From Adhaeribacter_A terreus (GTDB lineage: Bacteria > Bacteroidota > Bacteroidia > Cytophagales > Hymenobacteraceae), in contig NZ_JBHSKT010000007.1 of the NCBI RefSeq assembly GCF_042657365.1, positions 62,001 through 126,000 on the forward strand: a stretch of DNA of 64,000 bases. Reading direction: 5' to 3'. Every line of letters begins with the position of its first letter. Position 1 is the first letter of the stretch. A program made the translations under genes and the position numbers. Shown here piece by piece: positions 23,840-32,518 of the stretch. Under the pieces are notes generated by a model. It searched no databases, was not told the origin of the DNA, and saw nothing but the letters and a program-made list of their open reading frames with translations.

Positions 23840-24964
23840 CTAGACCATTTTAACTTTTGGCTGCGGTTGCTTTACCGAAATATTCTGCTGCCTGCGCCGG
23901 TAAAACCAGATCACAAAACCGGAAACTGAAAGCAAGCCCGGCATTAAACCAAAAAAGGCATATAAAATTTTTACACCAATACCGGCATAATTACCGAAAT
24001 GAAGCACCTGCAGCATTTTTGCAAGTCGCAGATTCCAGGGCTTATTTTTTAACAGGTCCGTTTTTTCGATCTCGCCGGTTTTGGAATTGGCCTGTAGGCT
24101 GCTGTAAAATTCGCCATAAATTACCGGATCGGATCTTAAATGACCAAGTAATTGCATGGCACCGCCTTCTTTGGCCGGAAACCGCAAATAGGTAACTTCA
24201 AATTCCGGATTGGCTTGTTTTACCTGCTGCAGCATTTTATCGATCGAAACACTTACTGCCGGACTTTCAATTTTCTGATCTTTCTTTTTCAGGGTATTTT
24301 CAACTACCAGGTAACCCAGCCAGATTCCGGAAACGCTCATGAGTACATTGAAAAGCAAACTCCAGACTCCTACAATGCGGTGCAACCCGGAAAAAAAGGC
24401 GCGCCGGTTTTGCAGTGTAATTTTCTGGCGGAAAAGCAGGACTTTCAGAAGCGATTTGCGGTAAAGCAGTAAGCCGGTTATGGTTAGAACCAGGAAGGCC
24501 AACCCGCAAAGCAGTACCATAATTTTCCCGGAAGTGCCGGCAAAAAGGGTATAGTGCAGCAGCAAAAAAGTGTGGGTAAGCCGGTTTTCGGCCCGATGAT
24601 CGGTGTGTAAAATTACGCCGGTTTCGGGGTGAGCGAATATCCATTTTCGCAGCGTTTGCTGCCGCAATTCATATTTCAGCGCTTCGGTATTCGTTTTGGG
24701 CAACTCCGGAATCCTGATTTCCCAACCCGGATTTTCAAGACGAACTTTTTCGAAAGAACGGTCGATCTTCAAACTTGCGGCCGGCTGCGTTAACGTAAAA
24801 TGCTGCGCGTAAATGGACCGGTCTATTTCCTCTTCAAAAAGCAATACCACCCCGGAAGCACTAATAGCCAGCAGAAATATGCCGGCTATCAGTCCGCACC
24901 AGTGGTGCAGGGAAAAAGTACGTTTGGTTCGTTTTTTCAAAAGGTTACCATTTAAAGGAAGCAC
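23840..24964 (-). CDS. PepSY-associated transmembrane protein (iron-uptake linked)
   Basis: 374 residues, four main membrane helices. SLHHWCGLIAGIFLLAISASGVVLLFEEEID at the N-terminus is the family's first helix with conserved His; HRIVGVWSLLFNVLMSVSGIW holds the second pair, and periplasmic PepSY-like domains lie between. Relatives are coexpressed with siderophore receptors and are thought to reduce ferric siderophores. The reading frame overlaps the end of the upstream TonB receptor gene by 20 bp, so both are probably translated from one metal-regulated message. Confidence 0.9.
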   Translation of the reverse strand: MLPLNGNLLKKRTKRTFSLHHWCGLIAGIFLLAISASGVVLLFEEEIDRSIYAQHFTLTQPAASLKIDRSFEKVRLENPGWEIRIPELPKTNTEALKYELRQQTLRKWIFAHPETGVILHTDHRAENRLTHTFLLLHYTLFAGTSGKIMVLLCGLAFLVLTITGLLLYRKSLLKVLLFRQKITLQNRRAFFSGLHRIVGVWSLLFNVLMSVSGIWLGYLVVENTLKKKDQKIESPAVSVSIDKMLQQVKQANPEFEVTYLRFPAKEGGAMQLLGHLRSDPVIYGEFYSSLQANSKTGEIEKTDLLKNKPWNLRLAKMLQVLHFGNYAGIGVKILYAFFGLMPGLLSVSGFVIWFYRRRQQNISVKQPQPKVKMV

Positions 24965-27320
24965 CTAACTGGTAACGTGCGCCGTTAGCCCGAATATAAT
25001 CGGCATCGCGGCCATAAGCGTAGGCAATAGGCAGGTAATATTTTTTATTCAGCATATTTTCTACCCCAAGGTTCAGGCTCAGTTTTTCAGTAACCTGGTA
25101 GGCTGCACTCAGGTTAAAAATATCGAATGCCTGTACCGGACCTTCCCCAATGCCGTAAGTGCCGTTCTTTTTCGGATCGGTGCTTACGATCGGCTCGAAA
25201 CGGTCGCGGGCGCCGGAGTACAGCCATTGCAGGTTCAGGAATAGTTTTTCGGTAGGTTTGGCTGTTACGTAAGCCGTGATCTTTAAAGGAGCAATGCGGG
25301 TACCCGTCAGGTAAACATCTTTCTCGTCTTCAAAATTATTGTTGTTGTTCAGGTCAGCTTTGCCTTCGCTCTTCGCAATGCTGGCCCCGATCTGGAATTT
25401 TTTCGAAAGGAATACATCGGCTACGGCTTCAAAACCTTCCACGTGTTCCGGCGCGCGCTGAATCTGGTAAGCAGTATTTTCGGCATTTGCTACCAGGTTG
25501 GCTCCAAGTTGGGAAGTGCTGATAAAATAAGCACCGCTGAAGGAAACGATCCCTAATTTGCTATGGAAACCGGCTTCGTAATTATTAACCACCACCGGCT
25601 TAATATCCATTTTAGCTACGTAATCTTCGGTAGCGCCACGTACGTAACGGCCTATGTCGATAATAGAAAAACCTTGCGAATAGCTTACAAATGGTTTGAA
25701 ATATTCAAGGCCGGCGTAGCGCAAACCTACATTAAAAGTAGAAGCATCGAATTTTATAGTACCGCCGTTTATGAATTTACCGCCGGAGCCATTTTCATTT
25801 TTTACCTGGGTGAAAGAAGGCACATCTACCTTAACATTATCGAAACGGTAGCCGGCTTTAAAGATAAAGTCTTCATAAACGTTTAATTGTAGCTGGGCAT
25901 AAGGGGCAATGTTTTTCAGGTCCATTTCCGGAACCCAGGTGCGGCCGTCTACGAGCGGCTGCGACGTTACATCGTTCAGGTAATCTGCACCGTAGATCAC
26001 ATTTCCTTCCACGTGGTTGCCAAACATTAATGGTGAATTGAAGTTGAAACGGGCACCGTTCTTATCCGATTTAATGGTAGACTGGCCGCCGCCCGCGAAA
26101 GAAGTCGGAGAGAAGGTCCAGCCGTAGATGGTAGAGAATCGCTGGGTGTAAACGCTGGCTTCCAGGCTGGTATTCCCGATCAGGTTGCTGGCAATATATT
26201 TGAGTTGGGCGTTGTGGTTGTATTTGGTTCCTTCGGGCGCGCCTTTCCGTTCACCTAAAACCCCGATGGTAGGAAACTGGTTATATTTACCGATCTTTTC
26301 TACATAATGGCTGGCCTGCTGGCTCCCGAAAAAGTTGTACATCCCTTCCACGCGATGGTTGGAAGTTATGTTGTAGCCGCCCTTAAAAAAGCCGTTATAC
26401 ATCTGGGTTTCGCCTAAGCCGTAAACCGGCGACAGCACTTTCCCTTCCGCATCTTTATAAACGCCGGTTTGTTCGTACGTGCCGCTGGTCAGGTAATCGA
26501 ATTGTTTTATTTTGCCGGAAAACTGTTGCGTTATGCGGCCGCCCATGGTGTTGTTGCGGTGTACCAGCATGCCGGTATTAGCAATAGAAGTATAAGCGCT
26601 GAAAGGTTTGGTAGCATCCGGTTTTTTGGTGATGTAATTGATCAGACCACCGTCGGCCCCGTTGCCATAAATGGCGGTGGCGCCTTTTACAACTTCCACG
26701 CGCTCAATGGCTTCCGGGTCTATGGAGCGAATGTCGCGGCTACCGGCCCGTAGTGGCGTAGATTGCGGAATACCATCTACCATTACCAATACGTTGCGGC
26801 CGCGCAAAGTCTGGCCCACGTTGCTGGTTGTATTCGAATTTAGTGCCAGGCCAGGAACTGAAGTAGCCAGCACGGCAGCAATATTCGGGTTAATCTTGAT
26901 CTGGTTGCGCAGGGTTTGCTGATCGATCACGTGTACGGAAGCAGGCGTTTCATCCAAGGCTTCCGGCGTACGGCCTGCCGAAACTACTACTTCATCGAGG
27001 GCTCGGCCGTTTTCTTTTAGTGTAAGTTCCAGGCTTCTTTCTTCGCCGGCACCCAGGTTAATTTCCATTCTAACGGGGCTGTATCCAATGCCACCTACGC
27101 GCAGAAAATAACGGCCACTTTTTATTTGCTTCAGCTCGAAATTTCCTTCCGTATCTGTTGTAGTGCCCAGAACCGAGCCTTCTAAAGCAACCGGTACATA
27201 AGCAACCGGCTGGCCGTTCTCATCTTTTACAACACCGGCAAGCGTGCTTAATGGAGATTGGGCAAATGTGCTAAACGAAATAAGAAGAAAAATAAGCGAG
27301 AGCAAACAACGAACTTTCAT
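24945..27320 (-). CDS. TonB-dependent receptor, probably ferric siderophore
   Basis: 791 residues. Signal peptide; CarboxypepD_reg-like domain (about 24-105; GVVKDENGQPVAYVPVALEGSV); plug (about 115-235; TPASVHVIDQQ, VLVMVDGIPQ, GNGADGGLINYITKKP); 22-strand barrel, ending GARYQLGASFKW with terminal aromatic residues. LINYITKKP is a siderophore-receptor plug signature. The partner PepSY protein and the palindromic operator upstream agree with iron uptake. The exact ligand is not visible. Confidence 0.92.
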   Translation of the reverse strand: MKVRCLLSLIFLLISFSTFAQSPLSTLAGVVKDENGQPVAYVPVALEGSVLGTTTDTEGNFELKQIKSGRYFLRVGGIGYSPVRMEINLGAGEERSLELTLKENGRALDEVVVSAGRTPEALDETPASVHVIDQQTLRNQIKINPNIAAVLATSVPGLALNSNTTSNVGQTLRGRNVLVMVDGIPQSTPLRAGSRDIRSIDPEAIERVEVVKGATAIYGNGADGGLINYITKKPDATKPFSAYTSIANTGMLVHRNNTMGGRITQQFSGKIKQFDYLTSGTYEQTGVYKDAEGKVLSPVYGLGETQMYNGFFKGGYNITSNHRVEGMYNFFGSQQASHYVEKIGKYNQFPTIGVLGERKGAPEGTKYNHNAQLKYIASNLIGNTSLEASVYTQRFSTIYGWTFSPTSFAGGGQSTIKSDKNGARFNFNSPLMFGNHVEGNVIYGADYLNDVTSQPLVDGRTWVPEMDLKNIAPYAQLQLNVYEDFIFKAGYRFDNVKVDVPSFTQVKNENGSGGKFINGGTIKFDASTFNVGLRYAGLEYFKPFVSYSQGFSIIDIGRYVRGATEDYVAKMDIKPVVVNNYEAGFHSKLGIVSFSGAYFISTSQLGANLVANAENTAYQIQRAPEHVEGFEAVADVFLSKKFQIGASIAKSEGKADLNNNNNFEDEKDVYLTGTRIAPLKITAYVTAKPTEKLFLNLQWLYSGARDRFEPIVSTDPKKNGTYGIGEGPVQAFDIFNLSAAYQVTEKLSLNLGVENMLNKKYYLPIAYAYGRDADYIRANGARYQLGASFKW

Positions 27321-27328
27321 TATTCTAT

Positions 27329-27405
27329 TTTTAATTAATCTAAATTATGCTGCAAAAGTAAAGGTCATAATCTAGTTTTGCAAGGTATTTAGACTTAATC
27401 TAAAT
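27329..27405 (-). promoter_or_regulatory. Promoter with two metal-regulator-like operators
   Basis: Read on the - strand: TTG at 27381-27383, 20-bp spacer, TACTTTTG at 27353-27360 (-33/-7 pair). The palindrome ATTTAGACTTAATCTAAAT (27387-27405) abuts the -33 and a second, imperfect copy with TTAATCTAAAT (27331-27346) covers the expected transcription start. TTAGA-N5-TCTAA resembles operators of DtxR/IdeR-like iron repressors. Confidence 0.65.
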
Positions 27406-27488
27406 AATGATCTTTGTCATTTTCTGAATTGCTTCCCGCTGAGCCTGTTAAAGCAGGAATATTATAAAGAAATTTCGGGTTGCTGATT

Positions 27489-27524
27489 TTTATAAAAAAA
27501 AGCCAGCCGGTTTGCACCAACTGA
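27489..27524 (-). terminator. Intrinsic terminator of aspA
   Basis: AGTCAGTTGGT-GCAA-ACCGGCTGGCT with G-T pairs, then eight T on the - strand. It adjoins a 29-bp element (27524-27552). Confidence 0.7.
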
Positions 27525-27551
27525 CTTTTCAGGCTTAAAAGCATAGCGTTT

Positions 27552-28958
27552 TTACCGGATGAAAACCGGGCGGATCAGGTTTTCGAAAGTGAAGATCTCA
27601 TCCCACTTTTCCTGGGTAATTATTTTGCGTTCGTTCACAGTAATATCATAAACAGATTTTCCGGTGAGCAGGGCTTCTTTGGCAATTTCGGCGGAAAGCT
27701 CGTAGCCAATTACCGGGTTTAGCTGCGTAACAATGCCAATGCTGTTACGCACCATACTTTCGGTGTGTTGGGCATTGGCCGTTATGCCCACCACGCATTT
27801 TTCGCGGAGCGTGTTGCAGGCGTTCGTCATGTAAGCGAGCGAGGTGAAAAGCGCGAAAGAAATAACCGGCTCCATCACGTTCAGCTGTAATTGTCCGGCT
27901 TCGGCGGCCATGGTAACAGTTAAGTCGGCGCCGATCACGTAGAATGCGGTCTGGTTCACAACTTCCGGAATTACGGGGTTTACTTTGCCGGGCATAATGG
28001 AAGAACCAGGCTGCATAGGTGGTAAATTGATCTCGAACAAGCCGGTGCGCGGTCCGGAAGAAAGCAGGCGCAGATCGTTGCAGATCTTCGAGACTTTTAC
28101 AGCCGTGCGCTTTAAAACGCCGGAAAGTTGTACGTAGGCGCCGGTATCGTATGTGGCTTCTATCAGGTCGTGCGCTAAAGTAAGTTTCAGGCCTGTAATG
28201 TCGCAGAGGTGTTTGGTTACGAGTTCGGCATAGCCGGCGGGCGCATTTACGCGGGTACCAATGGCGGTGGCCCCCATGTTTATTTCCGAAATCAGATTCT
28301 TGCTGTCTTCAATGCGCAGCAATTCTTCGCGTAAGGTAGTTGCAAAAGCGTTGAATTCGTCGCCCATGCTCATCGGTACGGCATCTTGAAGTTGCGTGCG
28401 GCCCATTTTCAGCACATTCTTAAATTCCACCCCTTTCTGCGCAAAAGCTTCGGCTAAGGAACCTAAAGCATGGCTGTAAACGGTTAAACGATTGATGAGT
28501 GCAATGCGGAAAGCAGTAGGGTAGGCGTCGTTGGTAGATTGCGAAAAATTAACGTGGTTGTTGGGGTGGCAGAAATCGTATTCGCCTTTTTCGTGGCCCA
28601 TCATTTCCAATGCTACGTTCGCAATTACTTCGTTGGCATTCATGTTTACCGAAGTGCCCGCGCCGCCCTGGATCATATCGGTTAAAAACTGGTCGTTGAA
28701 TTCGCCGGCAATTACGCGGTCTGAAGCAGCAATAATATAATCGGCAATTTTAGGGTCTATTACGCCGAGATCGCGGTTGGCCATGGCTGCCGCTTTTTTT
28801 ACGTAGCCTAAAGCCTGCACAAAAACCGGTTCTACTTTAATGGGAATGCCGGTAATATTAAAATTCTCGAGGGCGCGTTCCGTCTGAATGCCGTAGTAAA
28901 CGTTTTCCGGAATGGCGCGTTCGCCCAAAAAGTCGTGTTCTATACGCGGTTTTTTCAT
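27552..28958 (-). CDS. aspA: Aspartate ammonia-lyase
   Basis: 468 residues, full length for the fumarase/aspartase superfamily. The signature GSSIMPGKVNP is complete, with Ser in the mobile catalytic loop, along with NANEVIAN and STNDAYPTAFRIA. It deaminates aspartate reversibly to fumarate and ammonia. STNDAYPT and the N-terminal LGERAIPENVYYGIQTERA favour aspartase over fumarase. The stop codon adjoins a 29-bp element. It is a single gene with its own terminator. Confidence 0.93.
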   Translation of the reverse strand: MKKPRIEHDFLGERAIPENVYYGIQTERALENFNITGIPIKVEPVFVQALGYVKKAAAMANRDLGVIDPKIADYIIAASDRVIAGEFNDQFLTDMIQGGAGTSVNMNANEVIANVALEMMGHEKGEYDFCHPNNHVNFSQSTNDAYPTAFRIALINRLTVYSHALGSLAEAFAQKGVEFKNVLKMGRTQLQDAVPMSMGDEFNAFATTLREELLRIEDSKNLISEINMGATAIGTRVNAPAGYAELVTKHLCDITGLKLTLAHDLIEATYDTGAYVQLSGVLKRTAVKVSKICNDLRLLSSGPRTGLFEINLPPMQPGSSIMPGKVNPVIPEVVNQTAFYVIGADLTVTMAAEAGQLQLNVMEPVISFALFTSLAYMTNACNTLREKCVVGITANAQHTESMVRNSIGIVTQLNPVIGYELSAEIAKEALLTGKSVYDITVNERKIITQEKWDEIFTFENLIRPVFIR

Positions 28959-29071
28959 AGCCTGATGTTAGCGGGAAGATTAAATCCTTAAACCTGAATA
29001 TAACGGTTTAAGTTAAGGTTTTTTCAAATTGTAATTTTTATTTTACTGGAAGGCTGGTGCAGGGTATAAAG

Positions 29072-29101
29072 AAAAACTCCCGATGGCTGCCGGGAGTTTT
29101 T
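29072..29101 (-). terminator. Intrinsic terminator of the 29152 gene
   Basis: AAACTCCCG-GCAGCCAT-CGGGAGTTTTT in the - strand reading, overlapping the 3' end of a 29-bp element (29095-29123). Confidence 0.8.
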
Positions 29102-29151
29102 AAGAGGAAAATGATACCGTTTTTCTACGTCGGAATCTTTCGGAATTAATT

Positions 29152-29745
29152 TTAATAAAGCTTGAAGCGGGGCGTCGTTACTTCGTAGGTTTCGCCGTTT
29201 TTTAGTTTATAGATCACTTTAAACGATTGGTATTCTTTAGGGTCTGGTTTTTCCTTTAGTTTTACGGTAAACTCCTGAAAGTTTATTTGCTGACTGTTTT
29301 CGATTAGATAATTAGAAACCGGCAAACTATTTATTAAGATCGCATTTGTAAGAGTATCGCCGGGTAGGAAATCTGCATTATATTTCCCCAATGAGATCAT
29401 ATAAAACCCTGCTAATATTTCTTCTGAGCCTTTATAGCCTGCACTCGGACAAGGTTCTACATCGCGGGCAAAAGCTCGTGGGAAAATTGTAAGGCCGGGT
29501 TTCGGAATTACCCCATAGTATTCAGCTTTTAACGTGCCCGTTAAATAAAAATCATGAAAATTCGCCGAATCCAGGTCATTCAGATTTCGGTTAATATAGC
29601 TTCCGTTTTGTAATTCATACGAGTTTGCCTTCACTCCTAAGCCGGTAATATTAAAGAAGCGATTGACTTGTGGACACTCCTGGCCATTGTCGCAAGCTAG
29701 TTGCAGGAGCGGGAAAATCAATAAAAGCAGAGCGACTTTTTTCAT
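29152..29745 (-). CDS. Predicted lipoprotein, unknown function
   Basis: I choose ATG 29743-29745 (MKKVALLLLIFPLLQLAC), since it gives a lipoprotein signal with the lipid Cys at 18; 22 codons upstream are open but include a 29-bp element. 197 residues. A further Cys pair (DNGQECPQ and EPCPS) may form a disulfide. The strands resemble a small beta-rich extracellular domain (FTVKLKEKPDPKEYQSFKVIYKLKNGETYEVTTP). No family recognised. Confidence 0.78.
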   Translation of the reverse strand: MKKVALLLLIFPLLQLACDNGQECPQVNRFFNITGLGVKANSYELQNGSYINRNLNDLDSANFHDFYLTGTLKAEYYGVIPKPGLTIFPRAFARDVEPCPSAGYKGSEEILAGFYMISLGKYNADFLPGDTLTNAILINSLPVSNYLIENSQQINFQEFTVKLKEKPDPKEYQSFKVIYKLKNGETYEVTTPRFKLY

Positions 29746-29763
29746 GGATTTTGATACCGTTTT
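29735..29763 (-). repeat. 29-bp element spanning a lipoprotein start codon
   Basis: The core AAAACGGTATC is in the leader and the final segment ATGAAAAAAGT is the first codons Met-Lys-Lys-Val. Confidence 0.68.
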
Positions 29764-29824
29764 TAAAGCTTTTAAATATACTTTGAAAGGTAACTTAACA
29801 TTTTGCAACATCCAATCAGTGCAA

Positions 29825-29863
29825 TAAAAAAGTCCTGCTACATATTGTAACAGGACTTTTTCG
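29825..29863 (-). terminator. Intrinsic terminator of typA
   Basis: AAGTCCTG-TTACAATATGTAG-CAGGACTTTTTT in the - strand reading, overlapping a 29-bp element at 29855. Confidence 0.82.
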
Positions 29864-29896
29864 TATTAAAACCATACCGTTTTCACGGCAGGTAAA

Positions 29897-31708
29897 TTAC
29901 ATAGCTTCTACTTTTTTCTCGTAGCGTTTACGGTCGTTTTCGTCTAACCAGATCTTACGCATCCGGATAGATTTCGGCGTTACTTCCAGGTATTCATCTT
30001 TCTGGATGTATTCCATGGCTTCTTCCAGCGAGAATTGTTTCTTAGGAACGATCTTCACGTTGTTGTCAGAGCCGGAAGCACGCATGTTGGTCAGCTGCTT
30101 GCCTTTCTGAATGTTTACCGTTAAGTCGTTACCGCGCGAGTGCTCGCCAATTACCTGACCCATGTAAACATCTTCACCTGGCTCTACGAAGAATACACCA
30201 CGGTCCTGCAGTTTATCGATAGAATAAGCAGTACCCGGACCAGTTTCCATGGCAATTAATGAACCGTTGATACGGCCCGGGATCGGACCTTTAAATGGTT
30301 CGTAGCTCTGGAAACGGTGGTTCATGATCGCTTCACCGGCAGTTGCTGTTAAAACGTTATTACGCAGACCGATCAGACCACGCGCAGGAATATTGAATTC
30401 CAGGTGTTGTAAGTCACCTTTCGGCTCCATGATGGTCAGTTCACCTTTGCGCATGGTTACCAGTTCAATTACTTTACCAGCAACTTCGTCCGGAACGTCA
30501 ACTACTAAATGCTCAATTGGTTCGTGACGTTCGCCATCGATCTCTTTGAACAATACCTGCGGCTGACCTACCTGTAATTCATAACCTTCACGACGCATCG
30601 TTTCGATAAGAACTGACAAGTGAAGAATACCACGGCCATAAACCAGGAACGTATCTTCTTTGTCGGTTTCAGCAACGCGAAGTGCTAAGTTTTTCTCGGT
30701 TTCTTTAAACAGACGCTCACGTAAGTGGCGGGAAGTTACAAATTTACCTTCTTTACCAAAGAACGGCGAGTTATTGATCGTGAACAACATGTTCATGGTC
30801 GGCTCGTCGATCGAGATACGCTCTAATGGCTCCGGATTTTCGAAGTCAGCAATAGTATCGCCAATGTCGAAACCTTCGATACCAGTTACAGCGCAAATTT
30901 CGCCGGCAGAAACTTCTTCTACTTTCGCTTTGCCTAAACCTTCAAAAACCTGAAGTTCTTTGATCTTTACTTTTTTCATGCTGCCATCACGCTTGCACAG
31001 CGTCATGTTAGCGCCTTCCTTCAAAGTACCGCGGTGCACACGACCAATGGCGATACGACCTACGAAAGAAGAATAATCAAGGGAAGTGATTTGCATCTGC
31101 GGAGTACCTTCACGGAACGGCGCCTGCGGAATTACTTCAATAATAGCATCTAAAAGAGGCGTGATGTCTTCGGTTTTGTTGTTCCAGTCGGTGCTCATCC
31201 AACCTTGTTTCGAAGAACCGTAAAGCGTAGTGAAGTCTAACTGGTCTTCGGTAGCGCCTAAGTTGAACATCAGGTCGAAAACCTGCTCATGTACTTCATC
31301 AGGGCGGCAGTTTTCTTTATCTACTTTGTTTACTACCACAATTGGCTTCAAACCTAAGTCGATGGCTTTGCCCAGTACGAAACGGGTCTGTGGCATGGCG
31401 CCTTCAAAAGCATCAACTAAAAGCAATACGCCGTCAGCCATTTTCAATACACGCTCAACTTCACCGCCAAAGTCGGCGTGACCAGGCGTATCGATTACGT
31501 TGATCTTTACACCTTTATAACGAACGGAAACGTTTTTAGAAACGATGGTGATACCGCGTTCGCGCTCCAGGTCGTTGTTGTCCAGGATCAGGTCGTCGAA
31601 CTGCTGGTGCTCGTCAAAAAGCTTAGAAGCGTGGATGATCTTGTCAACCAGGGTCGTTTTGCCGTGGTCAACGTGGGCAATAATGGCAATATTACGGATA
31701 CTTTGCAT
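29897..31708 (-). CDS. typA: Ribosome-associated GTPase TypA/BipA
   Basis: 603 residues. GTPase motifs in order: IAHVDHGKTTL (G1), RERGITI (G2), DTPGHADFGGEVER (G3), NKVDK (G4). Domain II follows (about 200-300), then EF-G-like domains and the BipA-specific C-terminal domain with GTAYSIDKLQDRGVFFVEPGE. It acts on 50S ribosome assembly and stress/cold growth. The leader carries a -7 box TACCTTTG (31729-31736), 21 bp from the start. Confidence 0.96.
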   Translation of the reverse strand: MQSIRNIAIIAHVDHGKTTLVDKIIHASKLFDEHQQFDDLILDNNDLERERGITIVSKNVSVRYKGVKINVIDTPGHADFGGEVERVLKMADGVLLLVDAFEGAMPQTRFVLGKAIDLGLKPIVVVNKVDKENCRPDEVHEQVFDLMFNLGATEDQLDFTTLYGSSKQGWMSTDWNNKTEDITPLLDAIIEVIPQAPFREGTPQMQITSLDYSSFVGRIAIGRVHRGTLKEGANMTLCKRDGSMKKVKIKELQVFEGLGKAKVEEVSAGEICAVTGIEGFDIGDTIADFENPEPLERISIDEPTMNMLFTINNSPFFGKEGKFVTSRHLRERLFKETEKNLALRVAETDKEDTFLVYGRGILHLSVLIETMRREGYELQVGQPQVLFKEIDGERHEPIEHLVVDVPDEVAGKVIELVTMRKGELTIMEPKGDLQHLEFNIPARGLIGLRNNVLTATAGEAIMNHRFQSYEPFKGPIPGRINGSLIAMETGPGTAYSIDKLQDRGVFFVEPGEDVYMGQVIGEHSRGNDLTVNIQKGKQLTNMRASGSDNNVKIVPKKQFSLEEAMEYIQKDEYLEVTPKSIRMRKIWLDENDRKRYEKKVEAM

Positions 31709-31728
31709 TGAGTTTTTATATCAGGCCG

Positions 31729-31736
31729 CAAAGGTA
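31729..31736 (-). promoter_or_regulatory. -7 box for typA
   Basis: TACCTTTG followed by GCGG on the - strand. Confidence 0.5.
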
Positions 31737-31872
31737 CGAAGAAAAAATCGTTTTTATAGGCAATTTTTCTAACCTTTACAAACTGCTGTTTCGTGTTTAG
31801 TTTTTTAGTTGATAATGATACCGTTTCAGAGGTATTTGTGTGGTAACGCAGCGGTTAGGCAAAAGAGTTCAA

Positions 31873-31910
31873 ACCCCACCCCAGCTCTCCCTTAATTCAG
31901 GGGAGGAAGC
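31873..31910. repeat. CCCCTCC palindromic repeat, left of the DUF559 remnant
   Basis: CCCCACCCCAGCTCTCCC then TTAATTCAGGGGAGG. It is inverted relative to the copy at 32482. Confidence 0.78.
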
Positions 31911-31930
31911 TTTTTCGGGAATGTGTTTTG

Positions 31931-31959
31931 GAAACGCTATGGTTTTGTTGCTTAAAACT
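31931..31959 (+). repeat. 29-bp element beside the DUF559 remnant
   Basis: GAAACGCTATGGTTT, seven bases, AAAACT; lies just after the natural stop of the decayed gene. Confidence 0.78.
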
Positions 31960-31970
31960 CTGGGTGAGTT

Positions 31971-32352
31971 TTAGGTAGCTTTTTGTCTTTGGAAATTTTC
32001 TACAATTGTTCTTAAAACGGCATCCGGATAAATGAAAATTGCTTCGTTTGGGAAATCGCAGAACTTTATAATTCAGTTGCTGCAGGCGGGCATTTCTTAT
32101 TTCGTCATTTTCGAAAATCTCCTTTTCAGCATGATGGACGCCGTCCAGTTCAATAACTAACATTTCGGAAGCGCAATAAAAATCGACAATGAAATTTTCG
32201 ATGCTATGCTGCCGCCGGAATTTTCTTCCAAATAATTGTTCCTTGCGCAAAAGCTGCCAAAGCGTTTCTTCGGCTGAAGTTTGATTTTTGCGAAGTTCCT
32301 GTCGGTTTATTTTTAAGTGCGGCAGGTTATGGATCTCGTATTTAGTCAGTGT
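31971..32352 (-). pseudogene. DUF559 endonuclease-like gene with frameshift
   Basis: The conserved part reads TSAEETLWQLLRKEQLFGRKF, then RRQHSIENFIVDFYC and MLVIELDGVHH, the DUF559 (PD-(D/E)xK, Vsr-like) fold with Asp in VDFYC and Glu/Asp in IELDG. After KVLRFP the open frame turns to nonsense; removing one base near 32046-32050 gives NEAIFIYPDAVLRT and VENFQRQKAT-stop at 31971, the normal family end. No ATG precedes the domain: upstream codons of the open frame are translated palindromic repeat (32396-32431). So the gene lacks a good start and has a one-base frameshift. A sequencing error in the T run cannot be excluded. Confidence 0.72.
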
Positions 32353-32395
32353 TGCAGATTTCCGGCAGCAACGCGTTGATCTTAGCAGTAGTTCC

Positions 32396-32431
32396 ACCCC
32401 ACCTAAATCCTCCCCTAATTCAGGGGAGGAC
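32396..32431. repeat. CCCCTCC palindromic repeat, third copy at the DUF559 site
   Basis: CCCCACCTAAATCCTCCCC then TAATTCAGGGGAGG, directly upstream of the decayed gene. Confidence 0.75.
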
Positions 32432-32481
32432 TTTCGACGCAAAATGCGTGAGAAATTTCAGCGAAGCTGAAAAAAAAGAAG

Positions 32482-32518
32482 AAGCTCCCTCCCCTGTTTT
32501 TAGGGGAGGGGTGGGGTC
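32482..32518. repeat. CCCCTCC palindromic repeat, right of the DUF559 remnant
   Basis: GCTCCCTCCCC-TGTTTTTA-GGGGAGGGGTGGGG. The last base overlaps the TGA stop of the SulP gene (32517-32519). Confidence 0.78.

Noticed and set aside
29907..29935. 29-bp element-like AAACGCTAC in the typA 3' end
   Set aside because: The A run follows at the wrong distance (about 20 instead of 29 bp), and the residues are ordinary TypA tail.
31897..32442. Full-length DUF559 protein as an intact gene
   Set aside because: The N-terminus is translated palindrome and the C-terminus is out of frame relative to the family; annotated as a pseudogene.
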